Source: Microbacterium sp. LWO14-1.2
GTDB taxonomy: Bacteria > Actinomycetota > Actinomycetes > Actinomycetales > Microbacteriaceae
DNA length: 64,000 bases
Assembly: GCF_038397715.1 (NCBI RefSeq)
Contig: NZ_CP151633.1
Location: 1,302,001 to 1,366,000 of the forward strand
Direction: 5' to 3'
The notes beneath the pieces are model-generated. The model did no database searches. It had not been told where the DNA came from and saw nothing but the letters and a program-made list of their open reading frames with translations. Positions 46,096-54,252 of the stretch are shown piece by piece (positions within the stretch are counted from its first letter, which is position 1; the number at the start of each line of letters is the position of its first letter). The position numbers and the translations under genes are program-made.

Positions 46096-46848
46096 TCAGC
46101 TGACGACGGCGCCCTGGGGATCGAACGCCTCGAGCAGTTCGAGATCATCCGGCGTCACGATGCGCGCACCGACGGCATGCTCGACGAGGCGCGAGCGCAC
46201 GGCATCCGGCATCCGTCCCTCGGAGTCTCGATGCAGGCCGCGCACGCCATGCCGCGCGAACTTGTCGCACAGGCTTCCGGCCCTGCGCTCGAGCTTGGCC
46301 AGCGGCCACCCCAGGCGGACCGCCACGTCGCCCATCGGCGGCAGGCGCACGGACCCCTGGGCCGCCTGGCGGAGCATCGGCTCCGCGAGGGCGGTGAGCA
46401 CGATCTTCTGCACCGGGGAGAGGAGACCGACCACGTCTGCCTCGTCGGGCGTCGACGCCCACGGGGTGGACACCTGATAGAACGGGGACTCCGTCGACAG
46501 CTCGATCTCATACGTCGTCGGCCCCGCGGTGAACATCACCGTGGTCGCCGGGAACACCAGCGGCGTCGACTCCCCGGGCGCGAGCAGCGACTGCGCCATC
46601 CCGTCGGCGGACGCGACGGAGGCCGTCAACCGCGATCCGACGTTCGACAGCCACCAGATGCCCTCGCGCTGCTCGAGTTCCAGGAAGCGCCGGTGCACGT
46701 ATTGGTTGTCGTCCATGGCGAGGTCGGCGCCCCGCCCGATGACGAACGTCGAGCCGGCCGGGATGCGCTTCCGCCGACCACCGAAATCGAGGTCGATCGC
46801 CGCGCCCGCCTGGGTCTCCCGGCTCGCCGTCCCTCCCGAGTCCGCCAT
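46096..46848 (-). CDS. Divergent FHA domain with C-terminal HTH (paralogue 1)
   Basis: A 250-residue cytosolic protein. Residues about 25-115 look like a degenerate FHA fold: FVIGRGADLAMDD, then VHRRFLELE where FHA domains have SRxH, and WWLSNVGSRLTA where they have DLGSTNG. Residues about 145-240 form a helix-turn-helix-like region (SPVQKIVLTALAEP, VAVRLGWPLAKLERR, LCDKFARHGVRGL). A paralogue lies at 54253-55002 with the same order. It could read a phospho-signal and bind DNA, making it a candidate regulator of the shared palindromes, which is inference. The ATG follows the previous stop by 2 bp. Confidence 0.8.
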   Translation of the reverse strand: MADSGGTASRETQAGAAIDLDFGGRRKRIPAGSTFVIGRGADLAMDDNQYVHRRFLELEQREGIWWLSNVGSRLTASVASADGMAQSLLAPGESTPLVFPATTVMFTAGPTTYEIELSTESPFYQVSTPWASTPDEADVVGLLSPVQKIVLTALAEPMLRQAAQGSVRLPPMGDVAVRLGWPLAKLERRAGSLCDKFARHGVRGLHRDSEGRMPDAVRSRLVEHAVGARIVTPDDLELLEAFDPQGAVVS

Positions 46849-46850
46849 CG

Positions 46851-47702
46851 TCACGCCGTGTGACGGGGCCAGGCCCCGCCGGGGAAGGCGCTGACCGCAC
46901 CGAGCTCGTTCGTGACCTGGGTCATGAAGTCGGCCGCGGCCTGGTTGGCGGTCAGGATGATGTTCACGAGGTTCACGACGTCGGCGATGAACGAGACGAC
47001 CTCCATGATGATCGTGGCCACACCGCCCGGCGCGCCCCACACCGACACGATCTCCGCGATGCCGAGGCCGACGCCGACGGCGGTGGTGAGAGCGGCGATC
47101 GAGAACGCGACCCAGAAGTCCACGATCGCGTCCGCGAACGTGTTCAGCTGCTCGTCGATCATCGTGCACTTGGCGTAGATGCTGTCGGATGCCGGCTGCT
47201 GCAGCTCGACGCGCGCCGAGTAGGCGTTGTACGCCGCACCGGTCCAGTGACCGGTGCTCGGGAGCGAGGAGAGCACCACGGTGGAGGTCGCGACGGTCGC
47301 CGGCGTGCCGACGCTCTGGACCCAGCTGATGCCTGTCTGGCGGAGAGTGGTCGGACTTCCCACGTAGGCGAAGATCTCCGCCGTCTTCGAGATGGCCTCG
47401 TTCACCTTCTCGAACATCCTGCGGATCAGGTCGTTGATGCGGTCGATCAGGTCGCCGATCAGCGGGATGTGGCCGGCGAGCTCGAGGATGCCGTTGATGA
47501 GGTCGACGACCGAGCTCGCGCCGTCGACGAACTCGGTGAACTTCGATCGAGAGCGCTCGACGTCCCCGGCGTTGTCACCGCCGCCGTGGGGCGTGCTGCG
47601 GCCGGAGGGGGCGCCGGGACCGTCCCCGTGCGGGGTGGTGCGACCGACAGGCGCGTCGGGACCGTCCGGGCGCGGACGCGGAGGCGAGGGAATTCTAACC
47701 AT
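46851..47702 (-). CDS. Type VII locus protein with WTG motif and helical hydrophobic tail
   Basis: A 283-residue protein with no clear family. A Pro/Gly-rich N-terminus (residues 1-50) precedes helices (VVDLINGILELAGHIP). GHWTGAAYNAYSARV near residue 150 fits the WXG hairpin turn. Hydrophobic amphipathic helices (AFSIAALTTAVGVGLGIAEI) follow and could insert in membranes. It has no signal peptide. Within the operon between a coiled-coil EspC-like gene and an FHA-HTH gene, it is probably a secreted substrate. Confidence 0.8.
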   Translation of the reverse strand: MVRIPSPPRPRPDGPDAPVGRTTPHGDGPGAPSGRSTPHGGGDNAGDVERSRSKFTEFVDGASSVVDLINGILELAGHIPLIGDLIDRINDLIRRMFEKVNEAISKTAEIFAYVGSPTTLRQTGISWVQSVGTPATVATSTVVLSSLPSTGHWTGAAYNAYSARVELQQPASDSIYAKCTMIDEQLNTFADAIVDFWVAFSIAALTTAVGVGLGIAEIVSVWGAPGGVATIIMEVVSFIADVVNLVNIILTANQAAADFMTQVTNELGAVSAFPGGAWPRHTA

Positions 47703-47735
47703 GATGACGTCTTCTTCCAGTCGTGGAGTCTGCGA

Positions 47736-49382
47736 TCAGCTGTTCAGTCGGGACTGCCAGGCAGCCGTCGCCGGCTGGGCGGTCACCGGTGTGCCGAGGA
47801 GGTCGTCGGGCTGGGGATCGACCGATCCGGCACCCTCGTCGGTCGCGGTCGGGTCGGTGCCGTCGACATCCACGCCTGCGTCGGCATCCGGGCCGGCGTC
47901 CGGGCCGGCGTCGACGCCTCCGTCGGCATCCGCGCCCGGGGTCTCGCCGGCTCCGCCGTCGGTCGCTTCCGCCGGGACATCGGCCGGGTTCTCCGCCTGG
48001 TCCTCGGGCACGACGCCCGTGTCGCCGGCGCCGTCCGTGGCATCCGTTCCGTCGATGCCTCCGTCGATGTCGCCGTCGACGTTCGCCTCGCCGCCGACCT
48101 CCGCGACACCGCCGCGGTCTCCGTGGTCGAGACCGGCAGCCTCGTGGTGCAGATCGGCTGCCTTGTCGCGCAGCTCGGCCGCCTTGTCGCGCAGCTCCGC
48201 GGCATCCTCCCTGGCGTCAGCCATCTCCTCGGCGGCGGCGTCGCGGCTCTCCTTCAGCTGCTCGATCCGCTCCCGGATCTCCGCGGCCTCCGCGCGCTGG
48301 GCCGAGGCGTCCGCGCGCAGCGCAGCCGACTCGGTGCGGGTCTGCAGCGCACCGGCGTCGTCGCCCGCGGCTTCCTGCTGCGTCGCCTTCAGGTCGAGCT
48401 CGGTCGCGCGGCGCTCGGTGTCGGTCGCGCTGCGATCGAGTGCGGACGCCTGCTCCTCGAGCTCGTCGATCTGCTTGTCGAGCGCTTCGACCTGCTCCTG
48501 CGCCTTGTCGGCGTGCTGGTCGGCCTGGTCGGCCTGCCTGTCGAGCGCGTCGGCCCGCGCATCGAGCCGGTCGGCCTTCGCATCGGCCTCGGCCCTGGCT
48601 TCGTCGTCGCCGGTCTCGCCGTCGAGCGAACCGTCCACGCGCGGGTCGTCGACCGACGGCGTGCCCCCGCCGCCTGCTCCGCCGCCGACGGATCCACCGC
48701 CGCCGGACGACCCGCCGCCGCTGCCCCCGCCGCTCCCGCCACCGCTGCCGCCGCCGTCGGGCGCGGTGTAGTCGGTGTCCACGTCCTGGTTCTGGTTCTG
48801 CGCCGACTCGACGTCGGTCGTGTCGTACGCGTCGGCGGTCAGGCGGAGCGAATCCGCGAAGCCCGTGAGGGCGTCGGGGGCGGTGCCGAGGAGCGCCACC
48901 ATGGTCGCCTGGAACGTGTTGTACGCGCTCGAGGCCTGTCCTCCGATGAAGGAGAACGCAGCCGCGTCGATCGTCAGTCCCTGGGCCGCCGAGGTGATGT
49001 CTCCGTACGACCCCGCAGCCGCGTCGAAGGCGGAGGCATCCTTGCGGAGGTACTCGGTCTCGACGTTCACCTCTCCCTCGGGCCCGAAGGTCGAGGGTGA
49101 GGGCTGCGGCGACGGGTCGGGCAGGATCGACTCCCCCGGCACGTCGTTCAGCGGCGCGGGGGCCGCCGGACGGATGCCGCCCGAGCTGCTCACGCCTCCT
49201 CCGCCGCCACCGGCCAGGTGGAATCCCGCGCTCACCATCTCGTCGAGCGGCGTCGCGGCATCGAGCACGTTGCCGGCGGCGCCGAGAAGGTCGCCGTCCA
49301 TGACGTTCTGACCGAAGTCGACGATCTCGTCGATCGGGTTCACCGCGTCGACGACATCGCCGAACGCATCTCTCAGTCCCAT
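47736..49382 (-). CDS. Candidate type VII substrate with coiled coil and YxxxD signal
   Basis: A 548-residue protein. The helical region ending DSLRLTADAYDTTDVESAQ (about residues 115-205) resembles the EspC/type VII target domain and contains YDTTD, a YxxxD export signal. A Gly/Ser spacer is followed by about 160 residues of near-continuous heptad coiled coil (KADRLDARADALDRQADQ pattern, residues about 265-425), then an acidic Asp/Gly/Ala-rich tail. There is no cleavable signal or anchor. I read it as a secreted rod-like protein. The ATG has a GGGAGAGACGC leader. Confidence 0.82.
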   Translation of the reverse strand: MGLRDAFGDVVDAVNPIDEIVDFGQNVMDGDLLGAAGNVLDAATPLDEMVSAGFHLAGGGGGGVSSSGGIRPAAPAPLNDVPGESILPDPSPQPSPSTFGPEGEVNVETEYLRKDASAFDAAAGSYGDITSAAQGLTIDAAAFSFIGGQASSAYNTFQATMVALLGTAPDALTGFADSLRLTADAYDTTDVESAQNQNQDVDTDYTAPDGGGSGGGSGGGSGGGSSGGGGSVGGGAGGGGTPSVDDPRVDGSLDGETGDDEARAEADAKADRLDARADALDRQADQADQHADKAQEQVEALDKQIDELEEQASALDRSATDTERRATELDLKATQQEAAGDDAGALQTRTESAALRADASAQRAEAAEIRERIEQLKESRDAAAEEMADAREDAAELRDKAAELRDKAADLHHEAAGLDHGDRGGVAEVGGEANVDGDIDGGIDGTDATDGAGDTGVVPEDQAENPADVPAEATDGGAGETPGADADGGVDAGPDAGPDADAGVDVDGTDPTATDEGAGSVDPQPDDLLGTPVTAQPATAAWQSRLNS

Positions 49383-49398
49383 TGCGTCTCTCCCTGGC

Positions 49399-50142
49399 TC
49401 AGCGGATCGCGCCCATGCGGCGCATCAGCTCGTGGGGGTTGTGAGCGATCTTCCGCAGCTGCTCGATCGCGGGGAAACCCTCGTACTTGTTCTCTCGCTC
49501 GCGAGCCGACATCGCCATGACGTTGTTCAGCGCCCGCACGATCTCCTTCTCGATCACACCGTCGTTGGTGTTCTTGACCCACCGCTCATCCAGCTTCACC
49601 GCGGTGATCGTGTCGCCCTCGCGGGTGACCGTGATGGTCCTCGCGGAGTTCACGCCGTCGCGCGGCTCACGAGCGCGCTGCGCACGGTGGGCGAGGAAGT
49701 CCGCCTGCTCCGCGTCGGCTGCCGCGTACATCTCGCGCAGCTGCTCACGCCCCTCGAGGCCCCAGGCGGAACTGGGGTCGGCAAGCTCGACCGGCTCGGG
49801 TGCGGCCACCGGCGACGCTCCCTCGTGGTCGGTGGTCTCGGAGTACGCCTTGAGCCACTGGGCGGCGCGCTGCTCGATGGCGGACTGGTAGCACGCGCTG
49901 ACGGCGAGCCCGAGCGATTCCTCGCCGATCGTGTCGCGCCAGTCCTCGTCGAGGACGAGCGCCTGCACGGCGCCGTTCGCGGCCAGAGTGAGCTCGACCG
50001 CGCCCTCCTCATCCTTCACGGTGATGGGCGCCAGCTGCTCCGACGCCGTGGCGAGCGCCCGCAGTTCGCGCTGCAGTTCGCCTGCCGTCTGCTGCAGCTC
50101 TGCCATCAGACGGTTGGCGTCCGCCATATCCAAGCTGACCAT
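49399..50142 (-). CDS. Tandem YbaB/EspL-like protein
   Basis: A 247-residue cytosolic protein with two YbaB-like halves. The first (residues 1-100) has the helix MADANRLMAELQQTAGEL and the strand VELTLAANGAVQALVLDEDW. The second (about 165-235) repeats the pattern with TITVTREGDTITAVKLDERW. In mycobacterial ESX-1 the YbaB-like EspL acts as an accessory or regulator of substrates, and some YbaB proteins bind DNA. It opens the substrate operon and has its own promoter with the shared palindrome. GAGGGAG lies 3 bp before the ATG. Confidence 0.82.
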   Translation of the reverse strand: MVSLDMADANRLMAELQQTAGELQRELRALATASEQLAPITVKDEEGAVELTLAANGAVQALVLDEDWRDTIGEESLGLAVSACYQSAIEQRAAQWLKAYSETTDHEGASPVAAPEPVELADPSSAWGLEGREQLREMYAAADAEQADFLAHRAQRAREPRDGVNSARTITVTREGDTITAVKLDERWVKNTNDGVIEKEIVRALNNVMAMSARERENKYEGFPAIEQLRKIAHNPHELMRRMGAIR

Positions 50143-50172
50143 GGGCTCCCTCTTCCGTAGACCGTTGACGCA

Positions 50173-50217
50173 ATCCTACGAAGCGCCGCGCGAAGGCCAT
50201 AGGGGGAGAAGTGCCCA
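50173..50217 (-). promoter_or_regulatory. Promoter with shared palindrome (site c)
   Basis: On the coding strand TGGGCACTTCTCCCCC (50217-50202) lies 23 bp upstream of the -10 hexamer TAGGAT (50178-50173). Spacing is identical to site a. The site sits just after the mycP stop and drives the YbaB-like operon. Confidence 0.7.
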
Positions 50218-50226
50218 TCCGGGCGC

Positions 50227-51498
50227 TCAGGCCCGAAGGCGTCGCGTCCGCCCGCGCGCGAGCAGCAGCACGATCACGGAGATCGTCGCCGCCGCACCGA
50301 ACCCCCATCCGACGATCTCCCTCGCGGGGTCGAGCGGATCGGCGCCCGCGTCGACCGAGACCGTCCTGGGCTCCTCGGGCGTGGGCTCGGGGGCGGCGAA
50401 CGCCGGAGAGGGAGGGCCGGGAAGCGTCCCGTCGTCGACCAGGGCGAGCGCTTCGGCGGGGCGCACCTCGCCCCATCCCACCGTGTCTGACGCCTCGGCG
50501 GGAGCGACGCGCATCGCCGCCTGCGTGAGACGGAACGCCCACTGGTCGGGGGTCTCGTCGGGATAGCGTGCGGCCACGAGCGCGGCAGCGCCCGAGACGA
50601 CGGCGGTCGCGTAGCTCGACGAGGCGGAGTCGCCGTTGAAGACGCAGTCTCCGCCGGAGATGTACGCCGAGGGCATCGACTGGCCGGGCGCCGCGATGTC
50701 GACGTGCGGACCGGCGTACGACGAATCGGCGCTCCACGTGCCGTCCCTGAGCACCGCCGCGACGGCGAGCGCACCCGGCAGCTCGCCCGGGTAGAAGTTC
50801 GCGGGGTCGGGGCGGTCGGAGTCCGCCGTGTTGCGGTTGCCCGCACTCGCGACCACCAGCGAGCCCCGCGCATGCGCGTAGTTCACGGCATCCGCGTACA
50901 GATCGGCCGACTGGTCGTCCGACAGCGAGACGTTGATGATCTGCGCGCCGTTGTCGGCGGCCCACTTGATGCCGGCCACGACCGACTGCGCGGTGGGACC
51001 GACCACGTCTCTCGACGACTGCCCGTCCTCGGGCGCCGACTCGAAGGCGCGGACCGGCATGATCTTCGCGGCGGGGGCGATGCCGACCACGCCCGACCCG
51101 TCGACCATGCGCGCGGCGATGATGCCGGCCACGGCGGTGCCGTGTCCGAAGAGGTCGTCGTCGGCTGGCGCCGAGCCGTCTCCGAACGTGCTGGCACCCG
51201 GCACCAGGGCATCCGCGAAGTGCACGTTGTCGGCATCGATGCCGGAGTCGACGACCGCGACCGTCACGCCCTGTCCGCGGCTGAACTCCCAGGCGTCTTC
51301 GAGGCCGAGCCGCTCGACGAGATAGCTCGCCGACGACACGAAGGCCCTGTCACCCGGTGTGCACTGCTGACCGGCGTCGACGACGGGGCTCGACGCGGGA
51401 TCGGTCGAGGCCGAAGGAGCGCCCGCCGCGGCACCCGCCGTGCCCAGCAGGACGGCGATCCCCAGCGCCGCGGCAGTGCGCGCGATGCGCATCCGCAT
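50227..51498 (-). CDS. mycP: Mycosin-type subtilase MycP
   Basis: A 423-residue secreted, membrane-anchored serine protease, the cap protease of ESX systems. A signal peptide (TAAALGIAVLLGTAGAAAG) is followed by the catalytic Asp in VAVVDSGID, His in FGHGTAVAGIIA, and Ser in SSSYATAVVSGAAAL. The last motif lacks the usual Pro of GTSxAxP. The oxyanion Asn is in VASAGN. A C-terminal helix (WGFGAAATISVIVLLLA) ends with basic residues. Its ATG overlaps the eccB stop by one base. Mycosins stabilise the channel and cut some substrates. Confidence 0.94.
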   Translation of the reverse strand: MRMRIARTAAALGIAVLLGTAGAAAGAPSASTDPASSPVVDAGQQCTPGDRAFVSSASYLVERLGLEDAWEFSRGQGVTVAVVDSGIDADNVHFADALVPGASTFGDGSAPADDDLFGHGTAVAGIIAARMVDGSGVVGIAPAAKIMPVRAFESAPEDGQSSRDVVGPTAQSVVAGIKWAADNGAQIINVSLSDDQSADLYADAVNYAHARGSLVVASAGNRNTADSDRPDPANFYPGELPGALAVAAVLRDGTWSADSSYAGPHVDIAAPGQSMPSAYISGGDCVFNGDSASSSYATAVVSGAAALVAARYPDETPDQWAFRLTQAAMRVAPAEASDTVGWGEVRPAEALALVDDGTLPGPPSPAFAAPEPTPEEPRTVSVDAGADPLDPAREIVGWGFGAAATISVIVLLLARGRTRRLRA

Positions 51499-52817
51499 CA
51501 GTCGTCCCCCTGCCCCGATGCGGTGGTGCGGGCGATGGACCGACTGAGGGTGGGACCCTGCTCGAGCAGCTGCGTCCAGGTGGCCGGCACGGTCACCGAC
51601 TGCTCGGGGGTGTAGCCGAGCAGCGCGAGGTCGTCCGCCGACTCGACCGGGAAGTAGACCCCCGCCTCGGAGACGAACCCGTACGTCGCGCCCTGACCCG
51701 TCGACCGCGAGGTGATCGCCGCCCCCGCACCCGGAGTCACGCGCGTGCCCGGTTCGAGGTCCTGCGGCGCCGTTGCGACCGACACCTCGGGTCCGTCGGC
51801 GGTGGGGGTCATCTGCAGGCACGCGGTCGCCGCGTCGGTGGACGCGGTCGGCACGTTCTCGGGCCAGTCGGCGGGAATGGCCTCGGAGTTCACATCGACC
51901 AGGTCCGTCGCCTCGGCGACGGTCATCACGACGGGGTCCACGCCGACGTACGCCGTGAAGAGCTGGCGCGCGAAGGGCGTGGCCGGCACGAGCCTCCCCT
52001 CGCCGTCCACGACGTACTCCGCCACGACGTTGCCGTCGGACTGCGTCTGCACGACCTGGCCGATGCGGAGCCCGGCGGTGCCGGCATCCTCTCCCAGCTC
52101 GCCGCCGAGGTCGACCGCGAGGGGCGAACCCGGCGAGACGAGGTTCAGCCACAGGCCGGAGACGGTCGGCACCGACTCGACGTCGTCGATCCCGAGGAAC
52201 ACGCTGGCCACGACCGCGACGGTGTCGTCGGTCACCGCGTACCTCCGATCGCCCTGGACGAACCAGTAGCGCTCGCGGTCGTCGCGCACGAGGGCCCCCT
52301 GGTCGTCGGCCCCGACCTCGTCGCCGAGCAGTCGTGTCGAGATCTCGAGGGGGGCGTCGGCGACCACGCAGCTCAGCCAGGGGTCGTCGTACTGACGGTC
52401 GGGTGACGGAAGGTAGTCGGGCGCTCCGTCGATGCCGACCGGAGAGGGATCACGGCTGATGCCGTCGAGCTTGTTCGCGGGCACCGAGGTGATCTTCACC
52501 GAGCCGACCAGCAGGCGGGCGCTCGCGAGGTTCTTGACCGGGTAGAGCGTGCCGTCGAGGGCCACGTAGCGCGACCCCTCCCCCTGCACGACGATGATCG
52601 CGCCGTCGCGCCAGTCCTTCGGCAGGCTCCCGGTGAACGTGCCGATCAGCAACGACACGATGACGGTCAGCACGCCCAGCGCGACACTCACCACCACACC
52701 GCGCAGCGGCTTCCCCGGCGGGAGCTCGCGGCCGCCGGGGGCGCCGCTGACGAAGGCGCGCTGAAGACGGCGTCTGTTGAAGGCCTGCGCCTGCAGGAGT
52801 TCGGACTTGGATGCCAT
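51498..52817 (-). CDS. eccB: Type VII secretion protein EccB
   Basis: A 439-residue protein with an Arg-rich cytosolic N-terminus (AQAFNRRRLQRAF), one membrane helix (VVVSVALGVLTVIVSLLIG, about residues 40-60), and a large extracytoplasmic domain. YVALDGTLYPVKNLASARLL near residue 90 is the conserved EccB opening of the R1 repeat. EccB forms the periplasm-facing part of the ESX channel. It lies 3 bp after eccD and overlaps mycP, giving an eccD-eccB-mycP core operon on the minus strand. Confidence 0.95.
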   Translation of the reverse strand: MASKSELLQAQAFNRRRLQRAFVSGAPGGRELPPGKPLRGVVVSVALGVLTVIVSLLIGTFTGSLPKDWRDGAIIVVQGEGSRYVALDGTLYPVKNLASARLLVGSVKITSVPANKLDGISRDPSPVGIDGAPDYLPSPDRQYDDPWLSCVVADAPLEISTRLLGDEVGADDQGALVRDDRERYWFVQGDRRYAVTDDTVAVVASVFLGIDDVESVPTVSGLWLNLVSPGSPLAVDLGGELGEDAGTAGLRIGQVVQTQSDGNVVAEYVVDGEGRLVPATPFARQLFTAYVGVDPVVMTVAEATDLVDVNSEAIPADWPENVPTASTDAATACLQMTPTADGPEVSVATAPQDLEPGTRVTPGAGAAITSRSTGQGATYGFVSEAGVYFPVESADDLALLGYTPEQSVTVPATWTQLLEQGPTLSRSIARTTASGQGDD

Positions 52818-52820
52818 GGA

Positions 52821-54173
52821 TCAGAACCAGCCGCCCGCGATGATGGCCAGCGGCAGCAGCAGCGCGATCGTCGCCCACTCGGCGAAGTCGGCGAAGCGAG
52901 TGAGTCCCAGGCGTGTGCGCGGGTTCAGCAGCACCACGACGATGATGCAGACGGCGGCGACGGCGAGGCCGATCACCAGCCCGCCGATCCAGTCGGGGTG
53001 GGTGAGGATGGCGGTGACGACGCTCAGGGCGACTCCGGAGAGGACGCCGGCGGCCACCGCCACGATGTCGTAGCGGGAGTAGACCTGCCGCGTTCCGAGG
53101 AACATGCCGAGGAAGGTCACGGCGCACAGCAGCAGACCCCAGAACCCGGATGCCACGACCGGCACCGTCGCGACGAGCACGATCAGGCACAGCGAGATCC
53201 GCAGCGACACCTGGTACCGGTGGGCCCGGCTGTACAGCTTCGCGACCTCCTCCGGGGAGATGTGCGAGGGGGCGTCGTAGACCTCGGACTCCTCGCGAGC
53301 GGAGACCACGCGAAGCGGCACGGATGCGAGAGCGACCCAGGGGGCGCCGAGTCCGGCGATGCCGGCGACCGCCATGGCGGCCGCGAGGGTTCCCGCGACG
53401 GGTGCGTCGACCCAGGCGACGATCGCGCCGATCGCCAGGAGGGCTCCGCCGACCGCGATCGGGATGAGACCGTACTCGCGCAGCGACTTCAGGGCGAGGA
53501 GGGAGACCACGCCGAACGCCAGCGCCGCGGCGCCGCCTATGACGAGGGGGACTCCCCACCCCGGACCGCCGGGGAGGAGCGTGTAGCCGGCGACACCCGC
53601 GTACACGGACGACACCAGCGCGAGAGCCATGGTCGCCTGCGACGGCGCGCCCGTTCGCGCCATCACCAGGGCGCAGATGAGGAGCACCACCGCGGCCGCG
53701 CCGGTGCCGGCTGCGGTGACGATCGTCCCGCCGCCGACCCAGGCCCACACCGCCGGGACGAGCGCGAGGAGCAGGAGGACGGCCGCCACGACCGTCGCCG
53801 TCGTGACGGAGCTCTGCGTCGACCACTTCGGCGCGTTCGTCTCGACCGCGTCGGCGACGGCCTCGACCAGGTCGTCGTAGCGCTTGGCGAGCGCCGCGGA
53901 GGCTCCCTGCTCCAGCACGAGGAAGTCGCCGTCCTGCACCCCCTGGGCGGCGAGGGTGCGGTCGCCGTCGAGCGGTGAGCCGTCGGCGTGGACGAGACGG
54001 AAGCCGGAGGACGCGGAGTGGCTGTCGAGCATCCGCAGCCGACGCGTGAGCGACGGGAGGACCTCGGCGACCGGCACGCCGCCCGGCACGCCGACATCGA
54101 TCCGCTCCGACTCCCACTGCACCGAGAGGCGTATCAGTTGCGATGATGCGACGGCTGTCGTCTGAGGCGACAT
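52821..54173 (-). CDS. eccD: Type VII secretion protein EccD (paralogue 2)
   Basis: A 450-residue protein. The ubiquitin-like N-terminal domain (LIRLSVQWESERIDVGVP, residues about 12-90) includes DGDFLVLEQG, and about 11 membrane helices follow from residue 125. This matches canonical EccD, which lines the ESX pore. A GGGGG ribosome site 4 bp before the ATG at 54173 is preferred over an ATG 18 bp upstream. It heads the eccD-eccB-mycP operon. The EccD-like protein encoded at 40530-41864 has the same layout but different sequence. Confidence 0.93.
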   Translation of the reverse strand: MSPQTTAVASSQLIRLSVQWESERIDVGVPGGVPVAEVLPSLTRRLRMLDSHSASSGFRLVHADGSPLDGDRTLAAQGVQDGDFLVLEQGASAALAKRYDDLVEAVADAVETNAPKWSTQSSVTTATVVAAVLLLLALVPAVWAWVGGGTIVTAAGTGAAAVVLLICALVMARTGAPSQATMALALVSSVYAGVAGYTLLPGGPGWGVPLVIGGAAALAFGVVSLLALKSLREYGLIPIAVGGALLAIGAIVAWVDAPVAGTLAAAMAVAGIAGLGAPWVALASVPLRVVSAREESEVYDAPSHISPEEVAKLYSRAHRYQVSLRISLCLIVLVATVPVVASGFWGLLLCAVTFLGMFLGTRQVYSRYDIVAVAAGVLSGVALSVVTAILTHPDWIGGLVIGLAVAAVCIIVVVLLNPRTRLGLTRFADFAEWATIALLLPLAIIAGGWF

Positions 54174-54252
54174 GGAACCCCCTGCTTTCAATGAATACGC
54201 GCGTTCACACTATCGCGCGGACTGTCCGATCTCGGCGCCGCGCAGCCGTGCT

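Noticed and set aside
46115..46121. Single CTGGGGA near the DUF2510 gene
   Set aside because: It lies inside the FHA-HTH coding region, is unpaired and not adjacent to a start codon, so I do not group it with the surface-locus boxes.
46080..46130. Possible fourth copy of the shared type VII palindrome upstream of the DUF2510 gene
   Set aside because: A TAGGAT -10 is present, but at the expected distance only a half-site (TGGGGA) is seen and the symmetry is absent.
43489..49382. Polymorphic toxin system with immunity genes
   Set aside because: I saw no nuclease, deaminase, NADase or lipase motif at any C-terminus and no small acidic immunity-like gene next to them.
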